Source: UBA3537 sp038106885 (lineage in GTDB: Bacteria > Bacteroidota > Bacteroidia > Flavobacteriales > Flavobacteriaceae). From it: a DNA stretch of 48,009 nt. Location: NCBI GenBank assembly GCA_038106885.1, contig JAYNFX010000007.1, forward strand, positions 1 through 48,009. The letters run 5' to 3'. The notes below the pieces were generated by a model. The model saw only the letters and a list, made by a program, of their open reading frames with translations, was not told the DNA's origin and searched no databases. The position numbers were made by a program, and so were the translations under genes. Of the stretch, positions 15,519 through 23,353 are shown piece by piece; position 1 is the first letter of the stretch; each line of letters opens with the position of its first letter.

Positions 15519-17567
15519 ATGAACCGGTCTTTAAAAATTACTTTTAGTTTAATATTTTGTATTAATTTATTAATATCATGTAAATCAGATAATGTTTCAA
15601 ATGACAATGATGATCTATATGTGCATTTTGATAAATCATCATTTCCTTACATGGTGGAACAATTTGCCGATCTAAAAATATTACGTTATGAATTACCAGG
15701 ATGGGAAAATCTTTCATTAAACGAAAAAAAATTAGTTTATTTTTTAACCCAAGCAGGCTTGTCCGGAAGGGACATCATGTGGGATCAAAATTATAGATAC
15801 AATTTAAGTATTAGAACTGCTTTAGAAAATGTTTATGTAAATTTTGATGGAGATAGAAATAATGAACAATGGTCTGCATTTGAGATATATTTAAAGCGAC
15901 TTTGGTTTAGTAATGGAATTCATCATCACTACAGTAACGCTAAAATTAATCCTGATTTTTCTCCAGAATATTTAAAATCTATTTTAATTCAAACTCAAAC
16001 AGATTTATTAGATGAAGCATTTCAAATAATCTTTAATGATAAAGACTTAAAAAAAGTTAATCAGGCCAAGGATGTTGATAATGTTTTAGAGTCAGCGGTA
16101 AATTTTTACGGGCCAAATGTTACAAATAGAGATGTTGAAACATTTTATTCTAACAAAATTTCTCCAAATCCGCAAAAGCCATTGTCTTATGGTTTAAATT
16201 CAAAACTCGTTAAAGAGGATGGTATTATTAAAGAAAATATTTATAAATCAGGTGGACTTTATGGTAGTGCTATTGATCAGATTATTAAATGGTTAATGCT
16301 TGCCAAAAATGTTGCAGAGAATAAAGCTCAGGGTGATGCATTAGAGCTTTTAATTTCATATTACAAAACGGGCGATTTACAAACTTGGGATGATTATAAC
16401 GTCGCTTGGACTGCAGCAACAGAAGGAAATATTGATTATATTAATAGTTTTATAGAGGTATATAATGATCCACTAGGCTACAGAGGGTCTTATGAGACAA
16501 TAGTTCAAATCAAAGATTTTGATATGTCTAAAAAAATGTCTGTTTTGTCAGATAATGCACAATGGTTTGAGGATAATTCACCACTTATGCCTGAGCATAA
16601 GAAAAAAAATGTAGTTGGTGTGAGTTATAAAACAGTAAATGTAGCTGGTGAGTCAGGAGATGCTTCTCCTTCAACTCCCATTGGGGTTAATTTACCAAAT
16701 GCTAATTGGATTCGTGCTGAAGTTGGAAGTAAATCTGTTTCGCTGGGGAACATAACTAATGCTTACAACAATTCAGGTAGTTCTGGAAGACTAAAAGAAT
16801 TTGTTCATGACGACAAAGAATATGAATTAGAATTAAAATATGGACAGTTAGCAGACAAATTACACACAGCATTACATGAGGTTGTAGGGCATGCCTCCGG
16901 TAAACTTAATCCAGGAGTTGGTGAAACTAAAGAGACTTTAAAAAATTATGCGTCAACACTTGAAGAAGGACGTGCAGACTTGTTAGGTTTATATTATTTA
17001 TACGATCCCAAATTACAAGAACTTGGGCTAGTCAAGGACTGGAGATCTGTAGGGATTGCTGCTTACGACGGATACATTAGAAATGGTTTAATGACTCAAT
17101 TGATTCGTTTAAATTTAGGAGATGATGTAGAGGAAGCTCATATGCGAAATCGTCAATGGGTTAGTGCATGGGTTTATGAGAGAGGAAAAAAAGATAATGT
17201 TATTGATAAAGTTGAAAGAAATGGTAATATATATTTCAACATTAATGATTATGAAAAGTTACATGATTTATTTGGAGAACTTTTGAGAGAAACTCAAAGA
17301 ATAAAATCTGAGGGTGATTTTCAAGCAGTTCAATCTCTAGTTGAGGGCTATGGAGTTAAAGTTGATCAAAGAATTCATTCTAACGTTTTAAAAAGAAATA
17401 AGAAATTTAAATCTGCTCCTTATGGAGGATTTTTAAATCCTTATTTGGTTCCTAAAGCTGATGACTATGGAAATATTAAATCAATAGATGTGAAGTACGC
17501 AAAGGACTTTTCTAGTCAAATGTTATTTTATTCTAAAAATTTCAATTTCTTACCAGACATTAATTAA
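15519..17567 (+). CDS. Dipeptidyl-peptidase III family lipoprotein (peptidase M49)
   Basis: Zinc metallopeptidase that removes dipeptides from the N-terminus of short peptides. A lipoprotein signal ends LLISC (Cys 21), placing it in the envelope. The 682 residues fit M49. The zinc site is HEVVGH (453-458) and EEGRAD (482-487). In the classic family these read HELLGH and EECRAE, so the Cys is Gly here, as I recall in other Bacteroidota members. Other landmarks: GLYGSAIDQIIKWL, GVNLPNANWIRAEVGSKSVSLGN and RNRQWVSAWVYERG. A likely role is peptide scavenging. Flavobacterial members are sometimes mislabelled dihydrofolate reductase. Confidence 0.9.
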   Translation: MNRSLKITFSLIFCINLLISCKSDNVSNDNDDLYVHFDKSSFPYMVEQFADLKILRYELPGWENLSLNEKKLVYFLTQAGLSGRDIMWDQNYRYNLSIRTALENVYVNFDGDRNNEQWSAFEIYLKRLWFSNGIHHHYSNAKINPDFSPEYLKSILIQTQTDLLDEAFQIIFNDKDLKKVNQAKDVDNVLESAVNFYGPNVTNRDVETFYSNKISPNPQKPLSYGLNSKLVKEDGIIKENIYKSGGLYGSAIDQIIKWLMLAKNVAENKAQGDALELLISYYKTGDLQTWDDYNVAWTAATEGNIDYINSFIEVYNDPLGYRGSYETIVQIKDFDMSKKMSVLSDNAQWFEDNSPLMPEHKKKNVVGVSYKTVNVAGESGDASPSTPIGVNLPNANWIRAEVGSKSVSLGNITNAYNNSGSSGRLKEFVHDDKEYELELKYGQLADKLHTALHEVVGHASGKLNPGVGETKETLKNYASTLEEGRADLLGLYYLYDPKLQELGLVKDWRSVGIAAYDGYIRNGLMTQLIRLNLGDDVEEAHMRNRQWVSAWVYERGKKDNVIDKVERNGNIYFNINDYEKLHDLFGELLRETQRIKSEGDFQAVQSLVEGYGVKVDQRIHSNVLKRNKKFKSAPYGGFLNPYLVPKADDYGNIKSIDVKYAKDFSSQMLFYSKNFNFLPDIN

Positions 17568-17582
17568 TTTATTAGAGTTTTT

Positions 17583-17771
17583 TTAATAACCTAAAATAAA
17601 CTTTATAGCTGCAATACTAGCTATGAAACTAACAAACGCTAATAATATCCATAGTATCCCTTTGTAGTGTTTTTTGTGTAATTCTGCATCCTTTTTGTAG
17701 GTCATAATAATAATTATACAGAACACTATAGCAAAAAAAATTCCAAAAATAATTTGTCCTTTGCTGAACAT
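17583..17771 (-). CDS. Small two-TM membrane protein, conserved flavobacterial type
   Basis: A 62-residue protein with two hydrophobic helices (about residues 5-24 and 40-60) around a basic loop, YKKDAELHKKHYKGILW. I recognise the layout from small uncharacterised flavobacterial membrane proteins but know of no function. It converges on the DPP III gene with 15 bases between stops, and is divergent from the MazG-like gene with 46 bases between starts. Confidence 0.65.
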   Translation of the reverse strand: MFSKGQIIFGIFFAIVFCIIIIMTYKKDAELHKKHYKGILWILLAFVSFIASIAAIKFILGY

Positions 17772-17817
17772 AATTTTTTAAATTAGTGAAGATAAAATTA
17801 CAAAAAAATAAGCACCA

Positions 17818-18204
17818 ATGAAACACAAAATCGAAGCAGTTAAACGTTTTCATGAAGCATTCAAAATAGGTTATAGAACAACTCCTAAAGCTGACTTAGG
17901 AGATTCAAAAAACAAACTTCGTTTTGATCTAATGAGAGAAGAGAATGAAGAATATTTCCAAGCAGCACAGACAAATGATTTAGTTGAAGTTGCTGACGCA
18001 TTGGGCGACATGCTTTACATATTATGTGGAACTATAATTGAACATGGTATGCAAAATAAAATTGAGGAAGTATTTGAAGAGATCCAAAAAAGTAATATGA
18101 GTAAGTTAGATATTAATGGTAAACCAATATTTAGGGAAGACGGTAAGGTTTTAAAAGGCCCTAATTATTTTAAACCAAATATTAAAGAAATTTTAGATAA
18201 CTAA
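17818..18204 (+). CDS. MazG-like nucleotide pyrophosphohydrolase
   Basis: All-alpha NTP pyrophosphatase superfamily (MazG/phosphoribosyl-ATP pyrophosphohydrolase-like), 128 residues, cytosolic. The metal-binding motif pair is visible: EENEE (41-45) and EVADALGD (57-64), forming the ExxE...ExxD arrangement that holds magnesium. The C-terminal segment LDINGKPIFREDGKVLKGPNYF is typical of the stand-alone subgroup. Substrate may be dNTPs or modified nucleotides; it cannot be set from sequence. Its stop abuts that of convergent ilvE with no base between. Confidence 0.82.
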   Translation: MKHKIEAVKRFHEAFKIGYRTTPKADLGDSKNKLRFDLMREENEEYFQAAQTNDLVEVADALGDMLYILCGTIIEHGMQNKIEEVFEEIQKSNMSKLDINGKPIFREDGKVLKGPNYFKPNIKEILDN

Positions 18205-19257
18205 TTACACCAGAAATCTCCATCCAAATTTATCATTTGTTTTATTTGTTTGAATGTCAGTTATAAGTTTTTTTAAAGTTGTTGCATATGAATTTTCAAT
18301 TTCTGGTAATTTATAATCTTTGTTTCTAAATCCAAAAACAGAAATCGGAGATATAACTGCAGCTGTTCCAGCTCCGAACATTTCTTTTAGAGTGTTATTT
18401 TTAGATGCTTCAATTATCTCTGAGACTTTGAATTTTCTTATTTCTACTGGAATTCCTTCTTTATTAGCAATATCAATAATACTTTTTCTTGTCACTCCAT
18501 CTAAAATTCTATCACTTGTTGGTCCTGTTATTAATGTATCATTAATTCGAACAAATATATTCATAGCTCCCGCTTCTTCTATATATTCATGAGTGTTATC
18601 ATCCGTCCATATAACTTGATTATATCCTTTTTCAATCGCAAGTTGTGTAGGGTAAAATTGACCAGCATAATTACCACCGGCTTTGGCAAATCCAACTCCT
18701 CCATTGGCTGACCTAGAGTACTTTTCTTCAATTAAAACTTTGACTTGACCTGAAAAGTAGGGTCCTGAAGGCGCTGTAGCTATTAAAAAACGATATGAAT
18801 CAGCTGGTGATGCATGAAATCCTTCTCCAGTTGCAAAAACTATTGGGCGAATATAAAGTGAACATCCATCTAAATTTGGAATCCAATCGTTGTCAATTTT
18901 TAATAGTTCTTTTAAGCCATCAAAAAAAATATTTTTTGGGATTTCTGGAATTGCAAGCCTTTTAGCTGATTTATTTAATCTAATGTAATTCTCAACAGGT
19001 CTAAATAACCAAGTATTTGATGCATTATCTTTATATGCTTTCATCCCCTCAAATATTGATTGACCGTAGTGGAAAATTTTTGCTGAAGGCATTAGAGACA
19101 TTGGCTGGAATGGAACTATTTCTGGTTCCCCCCAAGAGCCGTTTTTGTAATCACAAATCAACATGTGATCAGAAAAAACTTTACCAAAACCAAGGTTTTC
19201 AAAATCAGTTGTTTGTAGTTTAGAATTTTTTGTTTTGGTTATTTTAATTGACGTCAT
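18205..19257 (-). CDS. ilvE: Branched-chain amino acid aminotransferase
   Basis: Fold-type IV PLP transaminase interconverting Leu/Ile/Val and their 2-oxo acids with glutamate as donor; cytosolic. Length is 350 residues. The PLP lysine is K192 in GVGFAKAGGNYAGQ. SIFEGMKAYK, LYIRPIVFATGEGFH, the EEAGAMNIFV motif and LDGVTRKSIIDIA are the standard landmarks, and MFGAGTAAVISPI lies near the C-terminus. A TAnnTTTG box is 22 bases upstream. The gene stands alone, away from other ilv genes. Confidence 0.95.
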   Translation of the reverse strand: MTSIKITKTKNSKLQTTDFENLGFGKVFSDHMLICDYKNGSWGEPEIVPFQPMSLMPSAKIFHYGQSIFEGMKAYKDNASNTWLFRPVENYIRLNKSAKRLAIPEIPKNIFFDGLKELLKIDNDWIPNLDGCSLYIRPIVFATGEGFHASPADSYRFLIATAPSGPYFSGQVKVLIEEKYSRSANGGVGFAKAGGNYAGQFYPTQLAIEKGYNQVIWTDDNTHEYIEEAGAMNIFVRINDTLITGPTSDRILDGVTRKSIIDIANKEGIPVEIRKFKVSEIIEASKNNTLKEMFGAGTAAVISPISVFGFRNKDYKLPEIENSYATTLKKLITDIQTNKTNDKFGWRFLV

Positions 19258-19279
19258 TTTTGTTCAAATTTTGCAAAAA

Positions 19280-19287
19280 CAAATCTA
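19280..19287 (-). promoter_or_regulatory. -7 promoter box for ilvE
   Basis: The minus strand reads TAGATTTG, fitting TAnnTTTG, 22 bases before the ilvE ATG. Confidence 0.45.
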
Positions 19288-19359
19288 CTAAATTCATAAC
19301 TTACTTTTATTGTGATCATAAAAAAGTTATTATATTTAAACTTAAAATTATCGTTAATT

Positions 19360-19848
19360 ATGCTAAGAAATTTAACAACATTTTTAATTTTTATTTTATT
19401 ATGTAATTGTAAAAACAATAAATTAAATAGAGAACCTGTTATAATTGATTCAATTTCATTTTTAAAATATGGTCAAGAATTTGATTTAAATAATATAATG
19501 ACGGGTGTTGATTTTTTGAATGAAATTCAAAGTTCATCAGATACTATCCATACAAAGTTAAGAGCAAATATAAAAGATGTATGTTCAAAAAAAGGATGTT
19601 GGATTACTTTAGAGCTACCAAATCAAGAAGAGTTAATGGTGAGATTTAAAGATTACAGTTTTTTTGTTCCTTTGGAAAGCTCAGGAGAAGCAATAATAAA
19701 CGGTATTGCATTTAATTCTTACACCTCAGTTGAAGATTTACGTCATTACGCAGAGGATTCTGGGGCATCTTTCAGTGATATTGAAACTATCATTGAACCA
19801 AAAGTAACATATAACTTTATAGCTGAAGGCATTTTATTAGTTCAGTAA
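19360..19848 (+). CDS. DUF4920 family lipoprotein
   Basis: A 162-residue envelope protein of unknown function. The ATG at 19360 is chosen; a GTG at 19312 in the same frame would add an implausible basic stretch before the signal peptide. The signal MLRNLTTFLIFILLCNC ends in Cys residues that resemble, but do not perfectly fit, a lipobox. The body has the DUF4920 pattern: YGQEFDLNNI, KLRANIKDVCSKKGCWITLEL with two Cys, ELMVRFKDYSFFVPLE, and a C-terminal EPKVTYNFIAEGILLVQ strand. The CSKKGCWI motif suggests a redox or metal site; this is inference. mnmD begins 6 bases later. Confidence 0.8.
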   Translation: MLRNLTTFLIFILLCNCKNNKLNREPVIIDSISFLKYGQEFDLNNIMTGVDFLNEIQSSSDTIHTKLRANIKDVCSKKGCWITLELPNQEELMVRFKDYSFFVPLESSGEAIINGIAFNSYTSVEDLRHYAEDSGASFSDIETIIEPKVTYNFIAEGILLVQ

Positions 19849-19854
19849 ATTGTA

Positions 19855-20526
19855 ATGATAAAGCGATCTATAATTCAAACATCTGATGGCTCAAAAACCA
19901 TTCAAATTAAAGATTGGGATGAACAATATCATTCAATACATGGGGCTTTACAAGAAGCCAAACACGTATATTTAGAAGCAGGGTTTAAAACTTATTTGAA
20001 TCGTATTCCTAATTTGAAAAATCTTAATGTATTAGAAATTGGGTTTGGTACTGGTTTAAATGCTTATTTAACTGCATTTGAATCAATAAAACATCCAATT
20101 AAAACTTATTATCATGCAATTGAGGCTTACCCATTAAAAAAACAAGAATTGAAAGAACTTGAGTATGACAAGTTAAGTGATTTGGATCCATTAATATTTC
20201 ATAAGATACACGATTGTTCATGGGGAAAGATGAACCAAATTTCTCCTGAATTTTCAATTATAAAAAGACAAGAATTTTTCTCTGATATAAATGATATTAA
20301 TTTTTTTGATATAGTTTATTTTGATGCTTTTGGCCCAAGGGTTCAACCCGAGCTTTGGGGAGTTGATATTTTTTCAAAAATGTATAATGCTTTAAAGCTC
20401 AATGGAGTACTTGTGACTTATTCTGCAAAAGGGAGTGTTAGGCGAACAATGCAAAATATAGGATTTAAAGTTGAACGAATAAATGGACCTGTTGGAAAGC
20501 GTGAGATGTTAAGATCGACTAAATGA
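19855..20526 (+). CDS. mnmD: tRNA (5-methylaminomethyl-2-thiouridine) methyltransferase MnmD
   Basis: SAM-dependent methyltransferase completing the mnm5s2U modification at wobble position 34 of certain tRNAs, the activity that is the N-terminal half of MnmC in gammaproteobacteria. Here it is stand-alone, 223 residues, without the FAD oxidase domain. The SAM-binding motif is VLEIGFGTGLNA (59-70), and DIVYFDAFGPRVQPELW is the family's catalytic-region signature. The N-terminal DEQYHSIHGALQEAKHVYLEAG segment is also typical. It follows the DUF4920 gene by 6 bases. Confidence 0.93.
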   Translation: MIKRSIIQTSDGSKTIQIKDWDEQYHSIHGALQEAKHVYLEAGFKTYLNRIPNLKNLNVLEIGFGTGLNAYLTAFESIKHPIKTYYHAIEAYPLKKQELKELEYDKLSDLDPLIFHKIHDCSWGKMNQISPEFSIIKRQEFFSDINDINFFDIVYFDAFGPRVQPELWGVDIFSKMYNALKLNGVLVTYSAKGSVRRTMQNIGFKVERINGPVGKREMLRSTK

Positions 20527-20614
20527 TTTATTTGAAATAGTTATTCTTGTACTAAATATTTGTTAAACCTACTTTTTTAACATGAATCACAATTATGATT
20601 ATATAATTTTGATT

Positions 20615-21532
20615 ATGTCAAAAAGGATTCTAATTACAGGCTCTTCAGGATTGGTTGGTAAAGCTCTGGTCAAATCGTTGTTAGATCAAGGATACTTAAT
20701 AAATGTACTAACAACTCAAAAAAAAAGCATCAATAAACATGAAAATGTTAATTCTTTTTTTTGGAATCCATTAAAGAATCAAATTGACCTACAAAGTCTT
20801 GAAAACGTAGAATGTATTATAAACCTTGCTGGTGCACCAATAGCTCAGAGGTGGACTAAAAAAGCTAAAGAAATAATTACCAACAGTCGTGTTATGTCAT
20901 TACAGCTTTTAGCTCATACAATTAAGACTCATAATTTCCCAATAAATCATTTAATTTCAGCAAGTGCAATAGGTGTTTATGCTAATTCCATGACTCATTA
21001 TTACGAAGAGAAAGATACAGCTTTCAACAGTAATTCATTTTTAAGTTCTGTTGTTCGAAAATGGGAGGTAGCAGCAAGAATATTTGATTCAGAAAATTTT
21101 AAAACTTCAATTTTAAGAATTGGTATAGTTTTAGATAAAAATGAAGGTGCTTTACCCAAGTTAATTTTCCCTGTAAGAAATTTTTTAGGAGCATTTTTTG
21201 GATCTGGGAATCAATGGCAATCATGGATTCATATTGATGATTTAGTTTCAATATTTTCACATATAATAAAACAAGAAATCGGAGGTGTTTTTAATGCAGT
21301 TGCTCCTAATCCAGTAAGACAATCTGAATTAGTTACTAAAATAGCAAGCGTTTTGAAAAAGCCACTTTTTTTACCTAAAATTCCTGAGTATTTACTCAAA
21401 TTATCTTTAGGTGATATGTCTGCTATCATATTAGAGAGTCAACGTGTATGTTCGAAAAAAATTCAACAGTCAGGCTATAAATTTAAATTTCATGAAATTG
21501 GTCCGGCTCTTGAAAATATACTGAGGTCATAA
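20615..21532 (+). CDS. TIGR01777 family NAD(P)-binding epimerase-like protein
   Basis: Short-chain dehydrogenase/epimerase-fold protein of the TIGR01777 (YfcH) family, 305 residues, cytosolic, function unknown. The nucleotide-binding loop is ILITGSSGLVGKAL at the N-terminus; INLAGAPIAQRWTKKAKEII and SASAIGVYA follow, and WQSWIHIDDLVSIF with GVFNAVAPNPVRQSELV completes the family pattern. The ATG at 20615 (MSKRILITG) is preferred to one 33 bases upstream, because the extra residues precede the Rossmann strand. An imperfect hairpin covers its stop codon and may be its terminator. Confidence 0.88.
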   Translation: MSKRILITGSSGLVGKALVKSLLDQGYLINVLTTQKKSINKHENVNSFFWNPLKNQIDLQSLENVECIINLAGAPIAQRWTKKAKEIITNSRVMSLQLLAHTIKTHNFPINHLISASAIGVYANSMTHYYEEKDTAFNSNSFLSSVVRKWEVAARIFDSENFKTSILRIGIVLDKNEGALPKLIFPVRNFLGAFFGSGNQWQSWIHIDDLVSIFSHIIKQEIGGVFNAVAPNPVRQSELVTKIASVLKKPLFLPKIPEYLLKLSLGDMSAIILESQRVCSKKIQQSGYKFKFHEIGPALENILRS

Positions 21533-21562
21533 TTATATAGTAAAAAAACTATGACATTATGA
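21527..21562 (+). repeat. Imperfect dyad and tandem TATGACAT between the epimerase gene and grpE
   Basis: Arms at 21527-21541 and 21548-21562 pair at 12 of 15 positions around an AAAAAA loop, followed by CATTTTTT; this could be a weak intrinsic terminator for the epimerase gene. Overlapping it, TATGACAT is repeated in tandem at 21550-21557 and 21558-21565, just upstream of the grpE promoter, where an activator or repressor could bind. Either or both roles are possible. Confidence 0.5.
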
Positions 21563-21575
21563 CATTTTTTAAATA

Positions 21576-21592
21576 TTGGCAGTACTTTTGCT
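21576..21592 (+). promoter_or_regulatory. Sigma-54-like -24/-12 promoter before grpE (overlaps a -7 box)
   Basis: TTGGCAGTACTTTTGCT matches the 17-base sigma-54 pattern TTGGCACGnnnnTTGCT except at two positions, with the invariant GG and GC exactly 10 bases apart. Transcription would start about 12 bases after the GC, near 21603, 23 bases before the grpE ATG. The same bases contain TACTTTTG (21583-21590), a match to the primary-sigma -7 box TAnnTTTG, so an ordinary promoter is the alternative reading. Confidence 0.5.
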
Positions 21593-21625
21593 TTTCATAT
21601 AGAAAATGAATTTTTTAATTAAAAA

Positions 21626-22156
21626 ATGAGTAAAAAAGAAACCAAGAAAAAAGAAAAGTCAACAAAAGTTGATAAGTCAACTAAATCTAAAGTCAATGAA
21701 AAACCTCTAAAAGAGAACAATTTAAGTGAAGAACTTTCCATTGAGAAAGATAAGTTCTTAAGGCTATTTGCTGAGTTTGAGAATTACAAACGAAGAACTA
21801 CTAAAGAGCGTATAGAACTTTTTTCTACAGCCAGTCAAGATGTGATTAAGTCTCTTCTTCCTGTTTTAGATGACTTTGACAGAGCTTTGATAGAGCTGTC
21901 AAAACATGATGAAACAGATCTTTCAAAAGGAGTTGTGTTGATAAAAGATAAATTGCATTCAACTCTTGAGCAAAAGGGACTTAAGATACTTGAAGTTAAT
22001 AAAGGGGATATTTTTGATTCTGATATTCACGAAGCAGTTACTCAGATTCCTGCCCCAAACGATGAGTTAAAAGGTAAGATTATTGATGTAATTGAAAAAG
22101 GTTATAAGTTGGGTGAAAAAGTAATAAGATTTCCTAAGGTTGTCATTGGACAATAA
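21626..22156 (+). CDS. grpE: Nucleotide exchange factor GrpE
   Basis: Co-chaperone that releases ADP from DnaK, working with DnaJ in protein folding and heat-shock recovery; cytosolic. It has 176 residues. A highly charged Lys/Glu/Ser N-terminal tail of about 35 residues is followed by the long dimerising helix (DKFLRLFAEFENYKRRTTKERIEL), a four-helix region with LLPVLDDFDRAL, and the beta domain (DSDIHEAVTQIPAPNDELKGKIIDVIEKGYKLG), ending in RFPKVVIGQ. dnaJ follows after 20 bases. A 7-codon mini-ORF at 21606-21629 ends on the grpE start as ATGA. Confidence 0.96.
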   Translation: MSKKETKKKEKSTKVDKSTKSKVNEKPLKENNLSEELSIEKDKFLRLFAEFENYKRRTTKERIELFSTASQDVIKSLLPVLDDFDRALIELSKHDETDLSKGVVLIKDKLHSTLEQKGLKILEVNKGDIFDSDIHEAVTQIPAPNDELKGKIIDVIEKGYKLGEKVIRFPKVVIGQ

Positions 22157-22176
22157 AACAATAAATATTAAATAAG

Positions 22177-23289
22177 ATGGCAAAACAGGATTATTATGAG
22201 GTATTGGGAGTATCAAAAAGTGCTTCTCCATCCGAAATAAAAAAAGCATATAGAAAGATGGCTATAAAATACCATCCTGACAAGAACCCAGACGATAAAT
22301 CAGCTGAAGAAAAGTTTAAAATTGCTGCAGAAGCATATGAAGTATTAAGTGACTCAGATAAAAAGGCTCGTTATGATCAATTTGGTCATCAGGCTTTTGA
22401 AGGTGCTGGAGGATTTGGTGGAGGCGGCATGAACATGGACGATATTTTTAGTCAATTTGGAGATATATTTGGTAATGCTTTTGGAGGAGGTTTTGGAGGT
22501 TTTGGAGGAAGTCGTCAAAGAACTCCAAGGGGTAGTAATTTGAGAATACGTGTTAAATTATCTCTAGAAGAAATTGCTAATGGAGTTGAGAAGAAAATCA
22601 AGGTTAAAAGAAAGAAACAAGCAAAAGGAGTTACTTATAAAACGTGTTCTAACTGTAATGGAACAGGTCAAGTTACAAGAGTTGCCAATACAATTTTAGG
22701 TAGAATGCAAACAGCTTCTCCTTGTAACGTTTGTGGAGGTACTGGTCAAATCATTGATAACCGACCTTCAAATTCTGATTCTAATGGATTTATAGTTGAG
22801 GAGGAAACAGTTTCAATAAAAATACCTGCAGGAGTTGAAGACGGAATGCAACTAAAAGTTACAGGTAAAGGAAATGCAGCTCCAGGAAATGGTATTTCTG
22901 GGGATTTATTAGTTGCAATAAGTGAAGAACCACATCCAAAACTACAACGTGAAGGGGATAATTTACATTATGATATGTATGTTGGCCTTCCTGATGCTAT
23001 ATTGGGTTCTTCTGTTGAGATAGAAACAGTTTCAGGTAAGGTCCGTTTAAAAATTGAACCAGGTGTGCAATCAGGAAAGATTTTAAGGTTAAGAGGTAAG
23101 GGAATTCCTAATATAAACGGATATTCAAAAGGTGATTTATTAGTTCATATCAATGTATGGACTCCAAAGACATTAAATAAACAACAAAAAACTTTTTTCG
23201 AAAAAATGCGCAAAGACGAACATTTTAAGCCCAAACCCGAAAGTTCCGACAAATCTTTTTTTGAAAAGGTTAAAGATATGTTTTCATAA
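22177..23289 (+). CDS. dnaJ: Chaperone DnaJ with a reduced zinc domain
   Basis: Hsp40 that delivers clients to DnaK and stimulates its ATPase; cytosolic. It has 370 residues. The J domain has HPD at 33-35 (KYHPDKNP), followed by a Gly/Phe-rich linker (about 70-112). The cysteine-rich region holds only two CxxCxGxG modules, CSNCNGTG and CNVCGGTG, where the standard protein has four. By spacing they correspond to modules 2 and 3, which make the second zinc centre, so the first zinc centre is missing. The C-terminal substrate-binding domains are intact (GDLLVAISEEPHPKLQREGDNLHYD). I recall similar reduced forms in other Flavobacteriia, so this is a lineage trait rather than damage. Confidence 0.94.
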   Translation: MAKQDYYEVLGVSKSASPSEIKKAYRKMAIKYHPDKNPDDKSAEEKFKIAAEAYEVLSDSDKKARYDQFGHQAFEGAGGFGGGGMNMDDIFSQFGDIFGNAFGGGFGGFGGSRQRTPRGSNLRIRVKLSLEEIANGVEKKIKVKRKKQAKGVTYKTCSNCNGTGQVTRVANTILGRMQTASPCNVCGGTGQIIDNRPSNSDSNGFIVEEETVSIKIPAGVEDGMQLKVTGKGNAAPGNGISGDLLVAISEEPHPKLQREGDNLHYDMYVGLPDAILGSSVEIETVSGKVRLKIEPGVQSGKILRLRGKGIPNINGYSKGDLLVHINVWTPKTLNKQQKTFFEKMRKDEHFKPKPESSDKSFFEKVKDMFS

Positions 23290-23300
23290 TATTTTTTAGC

Positions 23301-23345
23301 TTTACTGTGTAACTATAGTTTTGATAAATCGTCATATACAGTAAA
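23301..23345. promoter_or_regulatory. Inverted repeat flanking a -7 box before the ABC exporter genes
   Basis: TTTACTGTGTA (23301-23311) and TATACAGTAAA (23335-23345) are inverted copies matching at 10 of 11 positions. Between them lies TAGTTTTG (23316-23323), a TAnnTTTG promoter box 30 bases before the ATG of the ABC ATPase. Operator half-sites bracketing a promoter is the inferred meaning. It also shows that the ABC genes can be transcribed separately from dnaJ. Confidence 0.45.
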
Positions 23346-23353
23346 ATAATTAA

